64,000 nt of DNA from contig NZ_LN879456.1 of the NCBI RefSeq assembly GCF_001403615.1, forward strand, positions 1,334,525 through 1,398,524, in the 5' to 3' direction. The notes below the pieces were generated by a model. That model worked only from the letters and a program-made list of their open reading frames with translations. It made no database searches and had not been told where the DNA came from. The stretch comes from Desnuesiella massiliensis. Lineage in GTDB: Bacteria > Bacillota > Clostridia > Clostridiales > Clostridiaceae. How positions within the stretch are numbered: position 1 is the stretch's first letter; every line of letters starts with the position of its first letter. Below are positions 17,568 to 26,724 of the stretch, piece after piece. A program made the translations under genes and the position numbers.

Positions 17568-17870
17568 TTATTCTGCTATTGCATTTTCTACTTCTACTGG
17601 ATAAACGCTTGCTTTCTTCTTGTCTCTGCCTAATCTCTCGTATTTTACTACGCCATCGATTTTAGCAAAAAGAGTGTCATCCTTACCAATACCAACATTG
17701 TTTCCTGGATGAATCTTTGTTCCTCTTTGTCTTACTAATATGTTTCCAGCAAGTACGAATTGTCCATCAGAACTTTTAACACCAAGTCTTTTAGATTCAC
17801 TATCTCTACCGTTTTTGGAGCTTCCTACCCCTTTTTTGTGAGCGAATAACTGAAGGTTCATTATTAACAT
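17568..17870 (-). CDS. rpmA: 50S ribosomal protein L27 with cleavable N-terminal extension
   Basis: A 100-residue L27. The N terminus MLIMNLQLF-AHKKGVG carries the short extension found in Firmicutes, which the protease Prp removes after the LQLF-type motif to expose Ala-His-Lys-Lys for the peptidyl-transferase centre. The ATG at 17870 is chosen because AGGAGGTG lies seven bases upstream. The Prp gene is directly upstream, matching the known L21-Prp-L27 order. Confidence 0.96.
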   Translation of the reverse strand: MLIMNLQLFAHKKGVGSSKNGRDSESKRLGVKSSDGQFVLAGNILVRQRGTKIHPGNNVGIGKDDTLFAKIDGVVKYERLGRDKKKASVYPVEVENAIAE

Positions 17871-17874
17871 AGAG

Positions 17875-18201
17875 CTACACCTCCTCTGTTTCAAGCTTTA
17901 TATATTTTCCGTAAGCAACTTTTATGCTTTCTAAACTCTTCTCCATGGTTTTTAATAAAACCTGACACTTTTCAATGTCTTCCTTATTATTCTTGCTTAA
18001 ATCCAAGTTTAAAAATCCATCTTGGATTTTATAGTCTGCCTTTATGTTAAGAACTTCTTCTATTCCTATTAAAATACTTTGAGATAATACTGAAATAGCT
18101 GAGCATACTATGTCTTCACCACTTTCAGCAAACCCTGCATGATCTTTAATAGCAAAAGCAACTATGTTAGAATCCTTTTTTTTTAGAATTATCTTAGTCA
18201 T
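17875..18201 (-). CDS. prp: Ribosomal-processing cysteine protease Prp (YsxB)
   Basis: A 108-residue protein with conserved DHAGFAESGEDIVCSAIS: the His and Cys form the catalytic pair. Prp cleaves the N-terminal extension of L27, seen in the next gene. The gene begins two bases after the rplU stop and ends four bases before rpmA. Confidence 0.94.
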   Translation of the reverse strand: MTKIILKKKDSNIVAFAIKDHAGFAESGEDIVCSAISVLSQSILIGIEEVLNIKADYKIQDGFLNLDLSKNNKEDIEKCQVLLKTMEKSLESIKVAYGKYIKLETEEV

Positions 18202-18203
18202 AA

Positions 18204-18518
18204 TTAAGCTTCTATTTTCTCAATAACTAATTTTGTAAAAGGTTGTCTATGTCCTTGCTTTCTTCTGTAGTCTTTCTTTGGTTTGTACTTGAAAACAACT
18301 ACTTTTTTAGCTTTTCCTTGAGATAAAACCTTAGCAACAACTTTAGCACCTTCAACTACTGGCTTTCCTACAACTAAATCTCCGTTTTCTTTTGAAACAA
18401 CAAGTACAGATGTCAATTCAACAACTGAGTCAACTTCAGCGTTTAACTTTTCAACGCTTATAACGTCTCCCTCTTGAACTCTGTATTGTTTTCCTCCTGT
18501 AGTTAATACTGCGTACAT
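18204..18518 (-). CDS. rplU: 50S ribosomal protein L21
   Basis: A 104-residue protein starting MYAVLTTGGKQYRV, the canonical L21 N terminus, with the conserved KPKKDYRRKQGHRQPFT near the C terminus. The ATG at 18518 has AGGAGGTG upstream; longer readings upstream run into the leader RNA. First gene of the L21-Prp-L27 operon. Confidence 0.97.
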   Translation of the reverse strand: MYAVLTTGGKQYRVQEGDVISVEKLNAEVDSVVELTSVLVVSKENGDLVVGKPVVEGAKVVAKVLSQGKAKKVVVFKYKPKKDYRRKQGHRQPFTKLVIEKIEA

Positions 18519-18597
18519 TAAATACACCTCCTCTATCCAGTCTCGCCATCTCAGGTACACTAAAAGTGTTTTAAAACCTTATGTGTGCGGTCTACAA
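18519..18597 (-). ncRNA. Probable L21 leader RNA
   Basis: The transcript between promoter and rplU contains GTAGACCGCACACATAAGG, then ACACTTTTAGTGT, then CCTGAGATGGCGAG and TGGATAGAGGAGGTG. This resembles the autoregulatory L21 leader of Firmicutes as I remember it. The match was made by eye without a covariance search. Confidence 0.55.
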
Positions 18598-18602
18598 AAG
18601 CC

Positions 18603-18631
18603 ATTTTAACATATGTGGCACCTTTTGTAAA
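18603..18631 (-). promoter_or_regulatory. Sigma-A promoter of the rplU operon
   Basis: Minus strand TTTACA (18631-18626), 17-base spacer, TAAAAT (18608-18603), about 80 bases before the L21 start. Confidence 0.7.
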
Positions 18632-18652
18632 GAAACTTTTATCAATATTTTT

Positions 18653-20107
18653 TTATATGCTATCTTTACTCCATACTTTATAACCCTTTAAGTTTTCGAT
18701 TTGGCTATGAAATATTAAAGGTTCTACCTTAAAATATTCAGTATTACTTAAATAGCTAATATATACATTTTTGTCTAAAGCCCCAATAGAGGATAAAAAC
18801 TCTAATAGATTTCCTTCAATAAATTCCTTATACATTGGATTGATTTCTATGTAAATATCCTTTATTGTATCACCTGAGTTCACTTTTAATATCTCATTTC
18901 TAATTAGTAAAGAAATATAAGAAAGTTTTAATCTTTTACCTATTCCTCTGCATTCCATGCAGGGTTCCTCAATATAGTCATATATAGTTTTTCCTCGCCT
19001 TCTTCTAGCGATTTGTACTAAGTTTAACTGAGTAAAAGGATATATAACAGTTTTATTTTTATCTTCTGCAAAACCTTCTTTTAATATCTCCATTATCTTA
19101 TTTTTATCCTCATCAATATTTAAGTCAATAAAGTCTATTACTATAATGCCACTTAAATTTCTGAGCCTAATTTGACGGCTTATTTCCGCTGCCGCTTCTG
19201 CATTAGTTATAAAAGCTGTTTTTTCCATAGATTTAGAACTAGTATTCTTTCCCGAGTTCACATCCACCACATGCATAGCCTCAGTCTTATCTATAGTTAT
19301 GTATCCACCGCAATTTAAGCTTATCTTATGACTCCTTAGAGAAAGAATTTCTTTCTCTATTCCATAATAATCAAATAAGTTTCTATGGCCTTCATACAAC
19401 TCCACATGTACTTCTGCATTTAGCTTATGGTCTATAAAATCCTTTACTATATTGTAATCCTCTAGGCTATCTACTAATATTTTTTTTGTTTCTGTAGTTA
19501 CACTGTCTCTAAGTATTTTATATATTATACTCCCTTCTCCATATAGCTTTTTGGGTTTTAAACTATATTTCCATTTATCATATATATCCTTGTATACCTC
19601 ATATAGCTCTTCGATCTCTTTATTTATAGTCTCTAGCTCTGCCTCCATGGCATTAGTTCTTAAAAGTATCCCTATATTCTCAGGCTTTTTAATATTTGAT
19701 TCTATATACCCTTTAAATGCATCATCTTCAATTTTTTTTGAAAAGGATATATTAGTATTCTCATTAGTTAAAACCACAAACCTACCAGGCAGAGTTATAA
19801 AATTATTTACCTTGGCTCCTTTATTACCCAACTCCTCCTTAACTACCTCTACTAATACCTCTTCCCCTTTTTTCAGCTTCACATTATTGTATTTCTTGTC
19901 TATATACATATAAGCATTTTTTTCATGACCGATGTCTACAAAGGCACATTTAATAGCCGGAACTATATTTTTTACAACCCCTTTATATATCTCCCCTGGA
20001 AAAGGTTCGTTACTGTCCTCTTCTATATAGCATTCCACAAGCTTTTCTTTTTCCTTAATAGCTATCCTTAAAAGCTTATTGCCTCTTTCTATAAATATTT
20101 CTCTCAT
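18653..20107 (-). CDS. rng: Ribonuclease G/E family endoribonuclease
   Basis: A 484-residue RNase G-type enzyme. The N-terminal S1 domain (GEIYKGVVKNIVPAIKCAFVD, residues 38-58, key IVPAIKCAFVDIG) is followed by the catalytic core with VVDVNSG and IVIDFIDL aspartates and the zinc-link CMECRGIG. The length fits RNase G rather than full RNase E with its scaffold tail. It cuts single-stranded AU-rich RNA. It lies upstream of the L21 operon, a common clostridial order. Confidence 0.94.
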   Translation of the reverse strand: MREIFIERGNKLLRIAIKEKEKLVECYIEEDSNEPFPGEIYKGVVKNIVPAIKCAFVDIGHEKNAYMYIDKKYNNVKLKKGEEVLVEVVKEELGNKGAKVNNFITLPGRFVVLTNENTNISFSKKIEDDAFKGYIESNIKKPENIGILLRTNAMEAELETINKEIEELYEVYKDIYDKWKYSLKPKKLYGEGSIIYKILRDSVTTETKKILVDSLEDYNIVKDFIDHKLNAEVHVELYEGHRNLFDYYGIEKEILSLRSHKISLNCGGYITIDKTEAMHVVDVNSGKNTSSKSMEKTAFITNAEAAAEISRQIRLRNLSGIIVIDFIDLNIDEDKNKIMEILKEGFAEDKNKTVIYPFTQLNLVQIARRRRGKTIYDYIEEPCMECRGIGKRLKLSYISLLIRNEILKVNSGDTIKDIYIEINPMYKEFIEGNLLEFLSSIGALDKNVYISYLSNTEYFKVEPLIFHSQIENLKGYKVWSKDSI

Positions 20108-20128
20108 AATAATCCCTTCCTTGTTTAA

Positions 20129-20285
20129 GGCATCGCAAGAAAATAAGTAGTCAAAGATGGGTCGTATATTTTGCGTAAGGCAAGGACACAGGTTCCATTA
20201 ATAGTGGGGCTATTAGTGGGTTCTGTAGACGCAGTATTACGCAAAATAGACGAGTAGACTGACTAGTTATTTTTTGGAGATGCCT
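20129..20285. repeat. Palindromic repeat family 2, long form (157 bases)
   Basis: Ends GGCATCGCAAGAAAATAAG and TTATTTTTTGGAGATGCC match the short copies. The interior adds nested arms TATTTTGCGTAA...TTACGCAAAATA and GGTTCC...GGGTTC around ATTAATAGTGGGG. This looks like the parent form of which the 64-base copies are internally deleted versions. It sits between rng and the DUF2344 gene. Confidence 0.85.
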
Positions 20286-20347
20286 AATGCACTGTTCACA
20301 ATTTAGAATAAAATTAAGCGTGGCTACTGCTAGCCACGACTTTTTAA

Positions 20348-21049
20348 TTAAACGTATTTATATATAGGAACTAGCTTATCATGCTTATAAGCATACATCT
20401 CTTCTCTTTTGATGTCAATAAAGCTATTTTCCTTAAATCCCTTAGTACTCTCTTTTATATATTGTGATAATAAGTCTGGAGATAAGTTTTCTCTACTTCC
20501 ACAGCTTATTAAAACGTTAAATACGATAAAATCTTCTTTTGTCCAATATTTAATAGTCTTTACCATAGGTTTAATATCTACCATCTTTTCTCCACTTTTG
20601 CTCTTCTTTAAAATAGTCCATTGTTCTCTCTCTAATAGAGAGGTTATTTGTGCCTCTAAATCTTCTATACCCTCATACCTCATTTTTATAGTATAGCTGG
20701 CTGCATCGATTAAAGCCATGGCTTGGGGAGTCTTTTTAACATTTTCTAAGGACTTAACCTTTTTAGCCTCCAGTATTTTTATACCACTAGGGCAATTTGC
20801 ATTTAATCTTTCTTTAACCTCTTCCTCTGAAAGTTCTTCTTTAAGAACTATATCCATATACTCACCTTCTGAGTGGGCTCCCACTGATAGTGGCTGCGCA
20901 ATGGATAAACTCATATGAGGATTAAACCCTTGAGAATATTCAATAGGTAGATCTCCTCTTTTAATTATTCTCTGAATAGTTCTCATTAAGTCTAAATGAG
21001 ATATGAACTTTATATGACTATCTTTAGTAAACTTTATTAGGTAACGCAC
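20348..21049 (-). CDS. DUF2344 / TIGR03936 radical-SAM-linked protein
   Basis: A 233-residue protein starting at GTG 21049 (VRYLIKFTK), the canonical start of this family, with GGAAG upstream. Conserved HLDLMRTIQRIIKR and YSQGFNPHMSLS are visible. The family is nearly always adjacent or fused to a radical SAM protein like the one upstream, which it overlaps by 26 bases. The reaction is unknown. Confidence 0.88.
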   Translation of the reverse strand: MRYLIKFTKDSHIKFISHLDLMRTIQRIIKRGDLPIEYSQGFNPHMSLSIAQPLSVGAHSEGEYMDIVLKEELSEEEVKERLNANCPSGIKILEAKKVKSLENVKKTPQAMALIDAASYTIKMRYEGIEDLEAQITSLLEREQWTILKKSKSGEKMVDIKPMVKTIKYWTKEDFIVFNVLISCGSRENLSPDLLSQYIKESTKGFKENSFIDIKREEMYAYKHDKLVPIYKYV

Positions 21050-22886
21050 CTTCAAAACACTTCCCTTCTTTAAAATTAACATTAACACCACATCCGGTGC
21101 AACCTAATCTGCAATTTTGAGTAAGTTCTGCATTTTTAGCTTTTTCATTTTCTTTTACTAAATACTCTTTATTCACTCCTATGTCAACAAAGTCCCAAGG
21201 TAGAACTTCATCATAGCTTCTTTCTCTATAAGCATAGAAATCACCATTAACGGCGCATTCTTCTAATGCCTCTTTCCAATAATCAAAATTAAAGTATTCT
21301 GACCATCCATCAAATTTTGCACCCTTTTCAAAAGCTTTTATTATTACATCACAAAGCTTTCTATCTCCTCTAGCAAACATAGCCTCCATATAAGAAACTA
21401 TGGACTCGTGATAGTTATAAACTACAGCCTTACTTTTTATTGAAGACTTAACTAGTTTTATCTTTTCCTTAACCTCTTCCATGGTGCTTTGAGGTGCCCA
21501 TTGGAATGGAGTAAAAGGTTTTGGCACAAAGATAGATGTGCTGGCTGTTACCCTTAACCCCTTATTTCTTACATCTTTAGGTACCATAAAATATTGAGAT
21601 ACTATCTTTTCTGAAAGTTCCCCTATGCCTTTTACATCCTCTTCATTTTCATAAGGCAACCCTATCATAAAATATAATTTTATAGTAGACCAACCTGATT
21701 CGAAGGCATTTTTAGCAGCCTCTAATACCTTTTCTTCCGTTACTCCCTTGTTGATAATATCTCTCATTCTTTGGGAGCCTGCTTCTGGTGCAAAAGTTAA
21801 ACCTGTCTTTCTTACCTTTTGAATCTCTTTTATAAGATCTACAGAAAAGGCATCTATTCTTATAGATGGCAGAGAAACACTCACATTGCTTTCTTTATGC
21901 TTTTCTATAAGAGTAAACACTAAATTTTGAATATCAGAGTAGTCACAGATGCTTAAAGAACTTAGAGATATTTCACTGTAACCTGTGCTCTTCAATAGCT
22001 TATCTGCTAATTCAATTAAGGTTTTAGTATTTTTTTCTCTAACCGGTCTATATATCATTCCTGCTTGACAGAATCTACATCCATTGGTGCAACCTCTAAA
22101 GGTTTCCAAAATTATTCTATCATGAACTATTTCTGTATAAGGCACTATCATATTTTCAGGGTAGGTTACATCATTGAAGTTAGTAATAAACCTTTTTCTC
22201 ACCTTTTTAGGCACATCTTCATATTTTGGTTGGAATTCTTTAATAGTATCATCCTCATTATAGGTAACCTCATAAAGAGAAGGTACATATACACCCTCTA
22301 TTTTAGATATCTCTCTTAAAAAATCTTTTTTCTTACCTTTACCTTTATATTTCTTATAAACGTCAAGTACATCATTCATTACCTCTTCGCCTTCTCCAAA
22401 CTCAAAGAAGTCTACAATATCATGTAGGGGTTCTGGATTATAAGCACAGGGACCTCCAGCCATAATAATGGGTTCTTCTTCTCCTCTCTTAGAAGCTCTT
22501 ATAGTAATACCACTCATATCTAACATATTTAAAATATTTGTATAGCTCATCTCATATTGAAGGGTAAAGCCTAAAAAATCGAAATCAGCTAAAGAATCTT
22601 TACTCTCTAAAGCATAAAGGGCTATATCATTCTCTCTCATAAGCTTCTCCATGTCTGGCCAAGGAGCATAAGCCCTTTCACAATAGGTATCTTCTCTTTC
22701 ATTTAAGGAATGGTATAAAATCCTGCTTCCAAGGTGCGACATACCCACTTCATAAACATCTGGAAAGCAGAAGGCAAACCTTATATCTACCTTAGAGGTA
22801 TCCTTGATGCAGGAATTTAATTCTCCACCAATATATCTTGCTGGTTTCTCAACCCTGAACAATATATCATCTGTAATTTTATTCAT
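21024..22886 (-). CDS. B12-binding-domain radical SAM protein (TIGR03960 type)
   Basis: A 620-residue protein with an N-terminal B12-binding-like region (CFPDVYEVGMSHLG) and a radical SAM domain with the 4Fe-4S motif CTNGCRFCQAG. A cysteine cluster near the C terminus (CRLGCTGCGV) could bind a second centre. Family members pair with DUF2344 proteins; the substrate is not established. The gene has a clear start ATG at 22886. Confidence 0.9.
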   Translation of the reverse strand: MNKITDDILFRVEKPARYIGGELNSCIKDTSKVDIRFAFCFPDVYEVGMSHLGSRILYHSLNEREDTYCERAYAPWPDMEKLMRENDIALYALESKDSLADFDFLGFTLQYEMSYTNILNMLDMSGITIRASKRGEEEPIIMAGGPCAYNPEPLHDIVDFFEFGEGEEVMNDVLDVYKKYKGKGKKKDFLREISKIEGVYVPSLYEVTYNEDDTIKEFQPKYEDVPKKVRKRFITNFNDVTYPENMIVPYTEIVHDRIILETFRGCTNGCRFCQAGMIYRPVREKNTKTLIELADKLLKSTGYSEISLSSLSICDYSDIQNLVFTLIEKHKESNVSVSLPSIRIDAFSVDLIKEIQKVRKTGLTFAPEAGSQRMRDIINKGVTEEKVLEAAKNAFESGWSTIKLYFMIGLPYENEEDVKGIGELSEKIVSQYFMVPKDVRNKGLRVTASTSIFVPKPFTPFQWAPQSTMEEVKEKIKLVKSSIKSKAVVYNYHESIVSYMEAMFARGDRKLCDVIIKAFEKGAKFDGWSEYFNFDYWKEALEECAVNGDFYAYRERSYDEVLPWDFVDIGVNKEYLVKENEKAKNAELTQNCRLGCTGCGVNVNFKEGKCFEGALPNKVY

Positions 22887-22999
22887 TAAATTTCCTCCTA
22901 GTGCTTCAAAAATAAAGAAGTATAATTAATTATTATACTCCCATTAATATTCTATCTAAATATTTTATCATTAAAGATGTAGTACTTCAATTATAAAAT

Positions 23000-23866
23000 C
23001 TATTTTTCGTCAGAGCTCTTAATAAATTCTTCCAAGCTCCTATTCCCTCTTATTCTAAGTTCTTCAATAATGTCACTTTCATATATTACAGCCAGTACCT
23101 TCATATCATCATCTAATACGGTAAATATATTAAATTTATTTTTATCTAATATGCTTAGGGCGCTTATAAGATCCTTCTTATAATGAATAGAAATACTTTT
23201 ATTTTCAATATACTTATATTTTATAAATCTTGTTCTTTTCTTAACAATATCTGCCATAATAATATATACTATCCTTTCTTTTTCTTTATATGTATTCAAC
23301 AGAATAAGAAGGGAGGCAAAAAGAAGAGTTATATTAACTTTTCTTAAAAAAAGCAAAAAAATAAAACAACCGCATAATATAAAACCAATAACAAAACTGC
23401 ATTTTACGGTTATTTTATTAGCTCTTTTGTATATAATTCTCGTACCCAATATATCTCTCAGAAGTCTTGCCCCATCTAAAGGGAAAGCTGGCATTATATT
23501 AAATATAAAAAGTACAATATTAATCATAATAGATTTTTGAAGTAAATAGCTTGAATAATAATTATTAATAATAAAAAGTATTATACCAAATAATAAATTG
23601 AGCATTGGTCCAGCCATAGATATTATTATATCCTGTTTTAAAGTAATATTATCTAATTCCTCCATGTACAAGGAAGTGCCTAATGGCATTACAGTGATTT
23701 TCATATCTTTAATACCCATACACTTCGCAGAAAAGTAATGAGCAAGCTCATGTAACATAATCCAAAGGAAGGATAAAACAAAATCAAATTTTAAACCTAC
23801 CACAAGCATTAGTATTAATATGTATGAAATATACTTGTTTACTTTCATCACGTTAATTTTGATCAT
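23000..23866 (-). CDS. spoIVFB: M50 intramembrane metalloprotease, SpoIVFB-like
   Basis: A 288-residue polytopic protein. The zinc motif HExxH is in LHELAHYFSA and the third ligand aspartate in PLDGARLLRD. About six hydrophobic segments precede a soluble C-terminal CBS-like region (ISALSILDKNKFNIFTVLDDD). SpoIVFB releases sigma-K from its pro-form in the mother cell of sporulating cells. The neighbouring LytM gene fits the SpoIVFA position. AGGAG lies six bases before the ATG. Confidence 0.88.
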   Translation of the reverse strand: MIKINVMKVNKYISYILILMLVVGLKFDFVLSFLWIMLHELAHYFSAKCMGIKDMKITVMPLGTSLYMEELDNITLKQDIIISMAGPMLNLLFGIILFIINNYYSSYLLQKSIMINIVLFIFNIMPAFPLDGARLLRDILGTRIIYKRANKITVKCSFVIGFILCGCFIFLLFLRKVNITLLFASLLILLNTYKEKERIVYIIMADIVKKRTRFIKYKYIENKSISIHYKKDLISALSILDKNKFNIFTVLDDDMKVLAVIYESDIIEELRIRGNRSLEEFIKSSDEK

Positions 23867-23887
23867 GGAAAACTCCTGTAATAATTG

Positions 23888-24676
23888 CTAATTAAAGTTT
23901 AAATACTCCAACGGATTTTTATTTTGTCCCATATATATAAATTCAAAATGTAAATGTGGAGCTGTGGATCTTCCTGTATTGCCACTCTTACCTATAACTT
24001 GAGCTTTCTCAACCTCTTCATCCTTTTTAACTGATATCTCATTTAAATGTGCGTACTTTGTTTCAATTCCATCTCCATGGCTTATTAAAATAAATTTACC
24101 AAAGATATTATCATCCCCAACCTCTCTCACTTTACCTTTATAGGGAGTTTTAATCTCTGTATTCTCCTTAGCATCTATATCAACACCTTCATGCATACTC
24201 ATTTGCTTTGTAAAAGGATCCTCTCTCTTACCAAAGCCAGAGGTTATGCTGCCTTTTAAAGGAACCAAGTAATCTTCTTTTATTTTATCTTTAAAAGCTT
24301 TATCTCCTGTTATCTTAACTTTAATTCCATCAATCCAATCCTCTATTTTATCCTTTATGTCCTCTAGGTTAATATTTACTATTTTAGAGTATATAATCTT
24401 ATAGTCTATATTATATGAAACTATTTCTTTTGAATATCTATAAACTGATAGGGTCTGCGGGGTAGTTATAAGCTTACAACTTATTACCATAAATAAGAGG
24501 CATAATACTCCAATAAAATCTCTAATCAATCTTTTGTATAGATAATTTATATCAAGTTTAGGAATAATAGGATTACTTTCCTTATTACTAGAGCTATAAG
24601 ATGAATAAGGTCCAGCATTTCTTTTTTGTAATATCTTTGCGTAATAACTTTCATATTGAGAATTATAGCTTCCCAC
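23888..24676 (-). CDS. M23 (LytM) domain membrane protein, SpoIVFA-like
   Basis: A 262-residue protein with a cytoplasmic tail, one transmembrane helix (DFIGVLCLLFMVISC) and a C-terminal LytM domain whose zinc ligands HEGVDID and HLHFEF are both present, so it may be an active endopeptidase, unlike many SpoIVFA proteins. The GTG at 24676 is preferred because AGGAGG is six bases upstream. It directly precedes spoIVFB and is likely its partner; the SpoIVFA identity is by position. Confidence 0.82.
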   Translation of the reverse strand: MGSYNSQYESYYAKILQKRNAGPYSSYSSSNKESNPIIPKLDINYLYKRLIRDFIGVLCLLFMVISCKLITTPQTLSVYRYSKEIVSYNIDYKIIYSKIVNINLEDIKDKIEDWIDGIKVKITGDKAFKDKIKEDYLVPLKGSITSGFGKREDPFTKQMSMHEGVDIDAKENTEIKTPYKGKVREVGDDNIFGKFILISHGDGIETKYAHLNEISVKKDEEVEKAQVIGKSGNTGRSTAPHLHFEFIYMGQNKNPLEYLNFN

Positions 24677-24755
24677 AACCTTCCTCCTCACACATATTAT
24701 TATATATACAATCTATATATATTTTATTTACTGAAATTTATTACTTAAAAATAAA

Positions 24756-24782
24756 AAAACTAGGTATTACTACCTAGTTTTT
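24756..24782 (-). terminator. Intrinsic terminator whose stem includes the mgsA stop codon
   Basis: AAAACTAGGTA-gtaa-TACCTAGTTTT with a T tract. The 5' arm encodes the last two codons and the TAG stop of mgsA. Confidence 0.9.
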
Positions 24783-25138
24783 AAAACCTTTAAAAACACT
24801 TCTGCAGATCCTAAATTTGTAGCCACAGGTATGCAGTGTACATCACATAATCTTAATAAAGCTGAAACATCTGGTTCATGCGGCTGAGCGGTTAAAGGAT
24901 CTCTTAAAAATATTACTAAATCAATTTTTCCTTCACAGATTTTTGCCCCTATTTGTTGATCTCCACCTAGAGGCCCGGATAAAAATCGTTGTACCTCTAA
25001 TCCTATTATTTCATTAATCAATCTTCCTGTAGTACCTGTAGCATATAGCTCATGATCTTTAAATACGTCCTTATACCTTCTAACCAAATCAATAATATCG
25101 TCTTTTTTCTTGTCATGTGCAATAAGTGCTATTTTCAT
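24770..25138 (-). CDS. mgsA: Methylglyoxal synthase
   Basis: A 122-residue enzyme. ATGTTGRLI binds phosphate; the catalytic Asp is in FLRDPLTAQPHEPDV along with the conserved His. It converts dihydroxyacetone phosphate to methylglyoxal, a bypass of lower glycolysis. It follows rodA by 46 bases and ends in a terminator that overlaps its own stop. Confidence 0.96.
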   Translation of the reverse strand: MKIALIAHDKKKDDIIDLVRRYKDVFKDHELYATGTTGRLINEIIGLEVQRFLSGPLGGDQQIGAKICEGKIDLVIFLRDPLTAQPHEPDVSALLRLCDVHCIPVATNLGSAEVFLKVLKTR

Positions 25139-25184
25139 TAAATATGTCCCCCATCTTTGTTAGTTACTTTTTCCCTTGCTCAAA

Positions 25185-26318
25185 TTAAAAATTAATCTTT
25201 TTTCTTCTCATTCCTACATTTAATACTAAAGCTATAGCTAAAAAATTAGTTAAAGCTGAGCTTCCACCATAACTCATCAAAGGTAAAGTAATACCTGTGA
25301 TAGGCATTAGTCCAATAGTCATGCCTATATTCTGAAATATGGAAAATAAAAATGTGGATACCACACCTATACATATAATACTACCAAATATATCTTTAGA
25401 ACTCTTTGCAATCTTTATAGTTCTATAGATAAATATTCCATATAAGGTCAACAAGAAAATTGCACCTATATATCCCCATTGCTCTGCGGATACTGCAAAT
25501 ATAAAATCGTTATGGGCCTCTGGCACGAATTCAGCCACGTAGCTCCTTTTTGCACCTGGCAAAAAGCTTGGTCCTGTTCCAAATAATCCACCAGAACCTA
25601 TACCTATCTTAGACTGAGAAAGCTGAAGATTCATTCCTAGCTCATCTGCCTGAGGATTAATAAAGGAGGTTAATCTTCTTTTCCAATATTCTTGCATGAG
25701 GCCAGAATTCCACAGTAGAGCAATAACTGTCAGAACTCCCATAAAGCCGCCTGCTATTACTTTTCCATTTAGTCCCGCTGCAAAAAATATACCTAGCACA
25801 ATAAAGAAACAAACCATAGTCATTCCCATATCCGGTTGAATTACTATCAAGGCCATAGGAACAGCAGCATAAAATAATAATTCGAAAAAGTTTTTCACAT
25901 TATTTATGTTCCCTTCCATTTCCTCCAGCTTCTTAGCCAGCATTATTATCATAGCTAGCTTAGCTAGCTCCGCAGGTTGAAATCCAAAACCGCCGATTCT
26001 TATCCAACCCCTAGCTCCATTTACAGTTTTGCCCATACCCGAATATTTAGTAATCACAAGAAGCCCTATAGTCAGCCAGTATATAATATTAGCATAATTT
26101 TGTAGTATGGTATAATCCACCAATAGCACTACATAAGTTAATATTAAGCATAATACTAACCAGATAGCCTGTTGTTTCAAATAATAAATTCCATATTTTG
26201 CTTTAGTGGCACTATATATATTAATGGTTCCATAAAGCATAATGATTATTGATACTATAAGTACCCCGAAATCTAACTCTTTTAGAACCTTAGTGTCAAT
26301 TTTTAGTTTACTAAACAC
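25185..26318 (-). CDS. rodA: RodA/FtsW family peptidoglycan polymerase (SEDS)
   Basis: A 377-residue polytopic protein with about ten hydrophobic segments. SEDS signatures GARGWIRIGGFGFQPAELAK (core RGWIR..QPAELAK) and ITGITLPLMSYGGSS are present. SEDS proteins polymerise glycan strands together with a class B PBP. The likely start is GTG at 26318 with GGGAGGGG five bases upstream. It follows minE, in the conserved min-rodA order, and should work with the PBP2/MreBCD operon upstream. Confidence 0.94.
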   Translation of the reverse strand: MFSKLKIDTKVLKELDFGVLIVSIIIMLYGTINIYSATKAKYGIYYLKQQAIWLVLCLILTYVVLLVDYTILQNYANIIYWLTIGLLVITKYSGMGKTVNGARGWIRIGGFGFQPAELAKLAMIIMLAKKLEEMEGNINNVKNFFELLFYAAVPMALIVIQPDMGMTMVCFFIVLGIFFAAGLNGKVIAGGFMGVLTVIALLWNSGLMQEYWKRRLTSFINPQADELGMNLQLSQSKIGIGSGGLFGTGPSFLPGAKRSYVAEFVPEAHNDFIFAVSAEQWGYIGAIFLLTLYGIFIYRTIKIAKSSKDIFGSIICIGVVSTFLFSIFQNIGMTIGLMPITGITLPLMSYGGSSALTNFLAIALVLNVGMRRKKINF

Positions 26319-26446
26319 ATTATCCCCTCCCAAAAGTAAGTCAAGAAATAGTATAACATAAATTACGTAACTAATTATAGATACGAAAAAAATTTTACAA
26401 TGTATTTAAAATTACTCCGAAGGGGTTATAGAAAATTAACAATTTC

Positions 26447-26713
26447 CTATCTTGCTCTCATATTCTTAATAGGTATATTAGCTACTAAAGCTGGTGAATT
26501 ACCTTCTGTGGAATCTGTCCTAGTTAAGGCTATTTCCACATCTGAACTATCTATCTCTACGTATTTGGAAATAACTCCCAGTATTTCACTCTTAATCATT
26601 TCCAATAGTTGTGGAGACAAGTCACCTCTATCATGAATCAAAATAAGCTTTAATCTATCCTTTGCTACTTCTTTGGAGGATGACCTATTTGAAAATATTT
26701 TGAACAAATCCAT
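26447..26713 (-). CDS. minE: Cell-division topological specificity factor MinE
   Basis: An 88-residue protein with the MinD-contact region (KDRLKLILIHDRGDLSP). MinE drives the pole-to-pole movement of MinD. It begins 11 bases after minD. MinE occurs in many Clostridium in place of, or alongside, DivIVA. Confidence 0.95.
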   Translation of the reverse strand: MDLFKIFSNRSSSKEVAKDRLKLILIHDRGDLSPQLLEMIKSEILGVISKYVEIDSSDVEIALTRTDSTEGNSPALVANIPIKNMRAR

Positions 26714-26724
26714 TACTATCCCCC

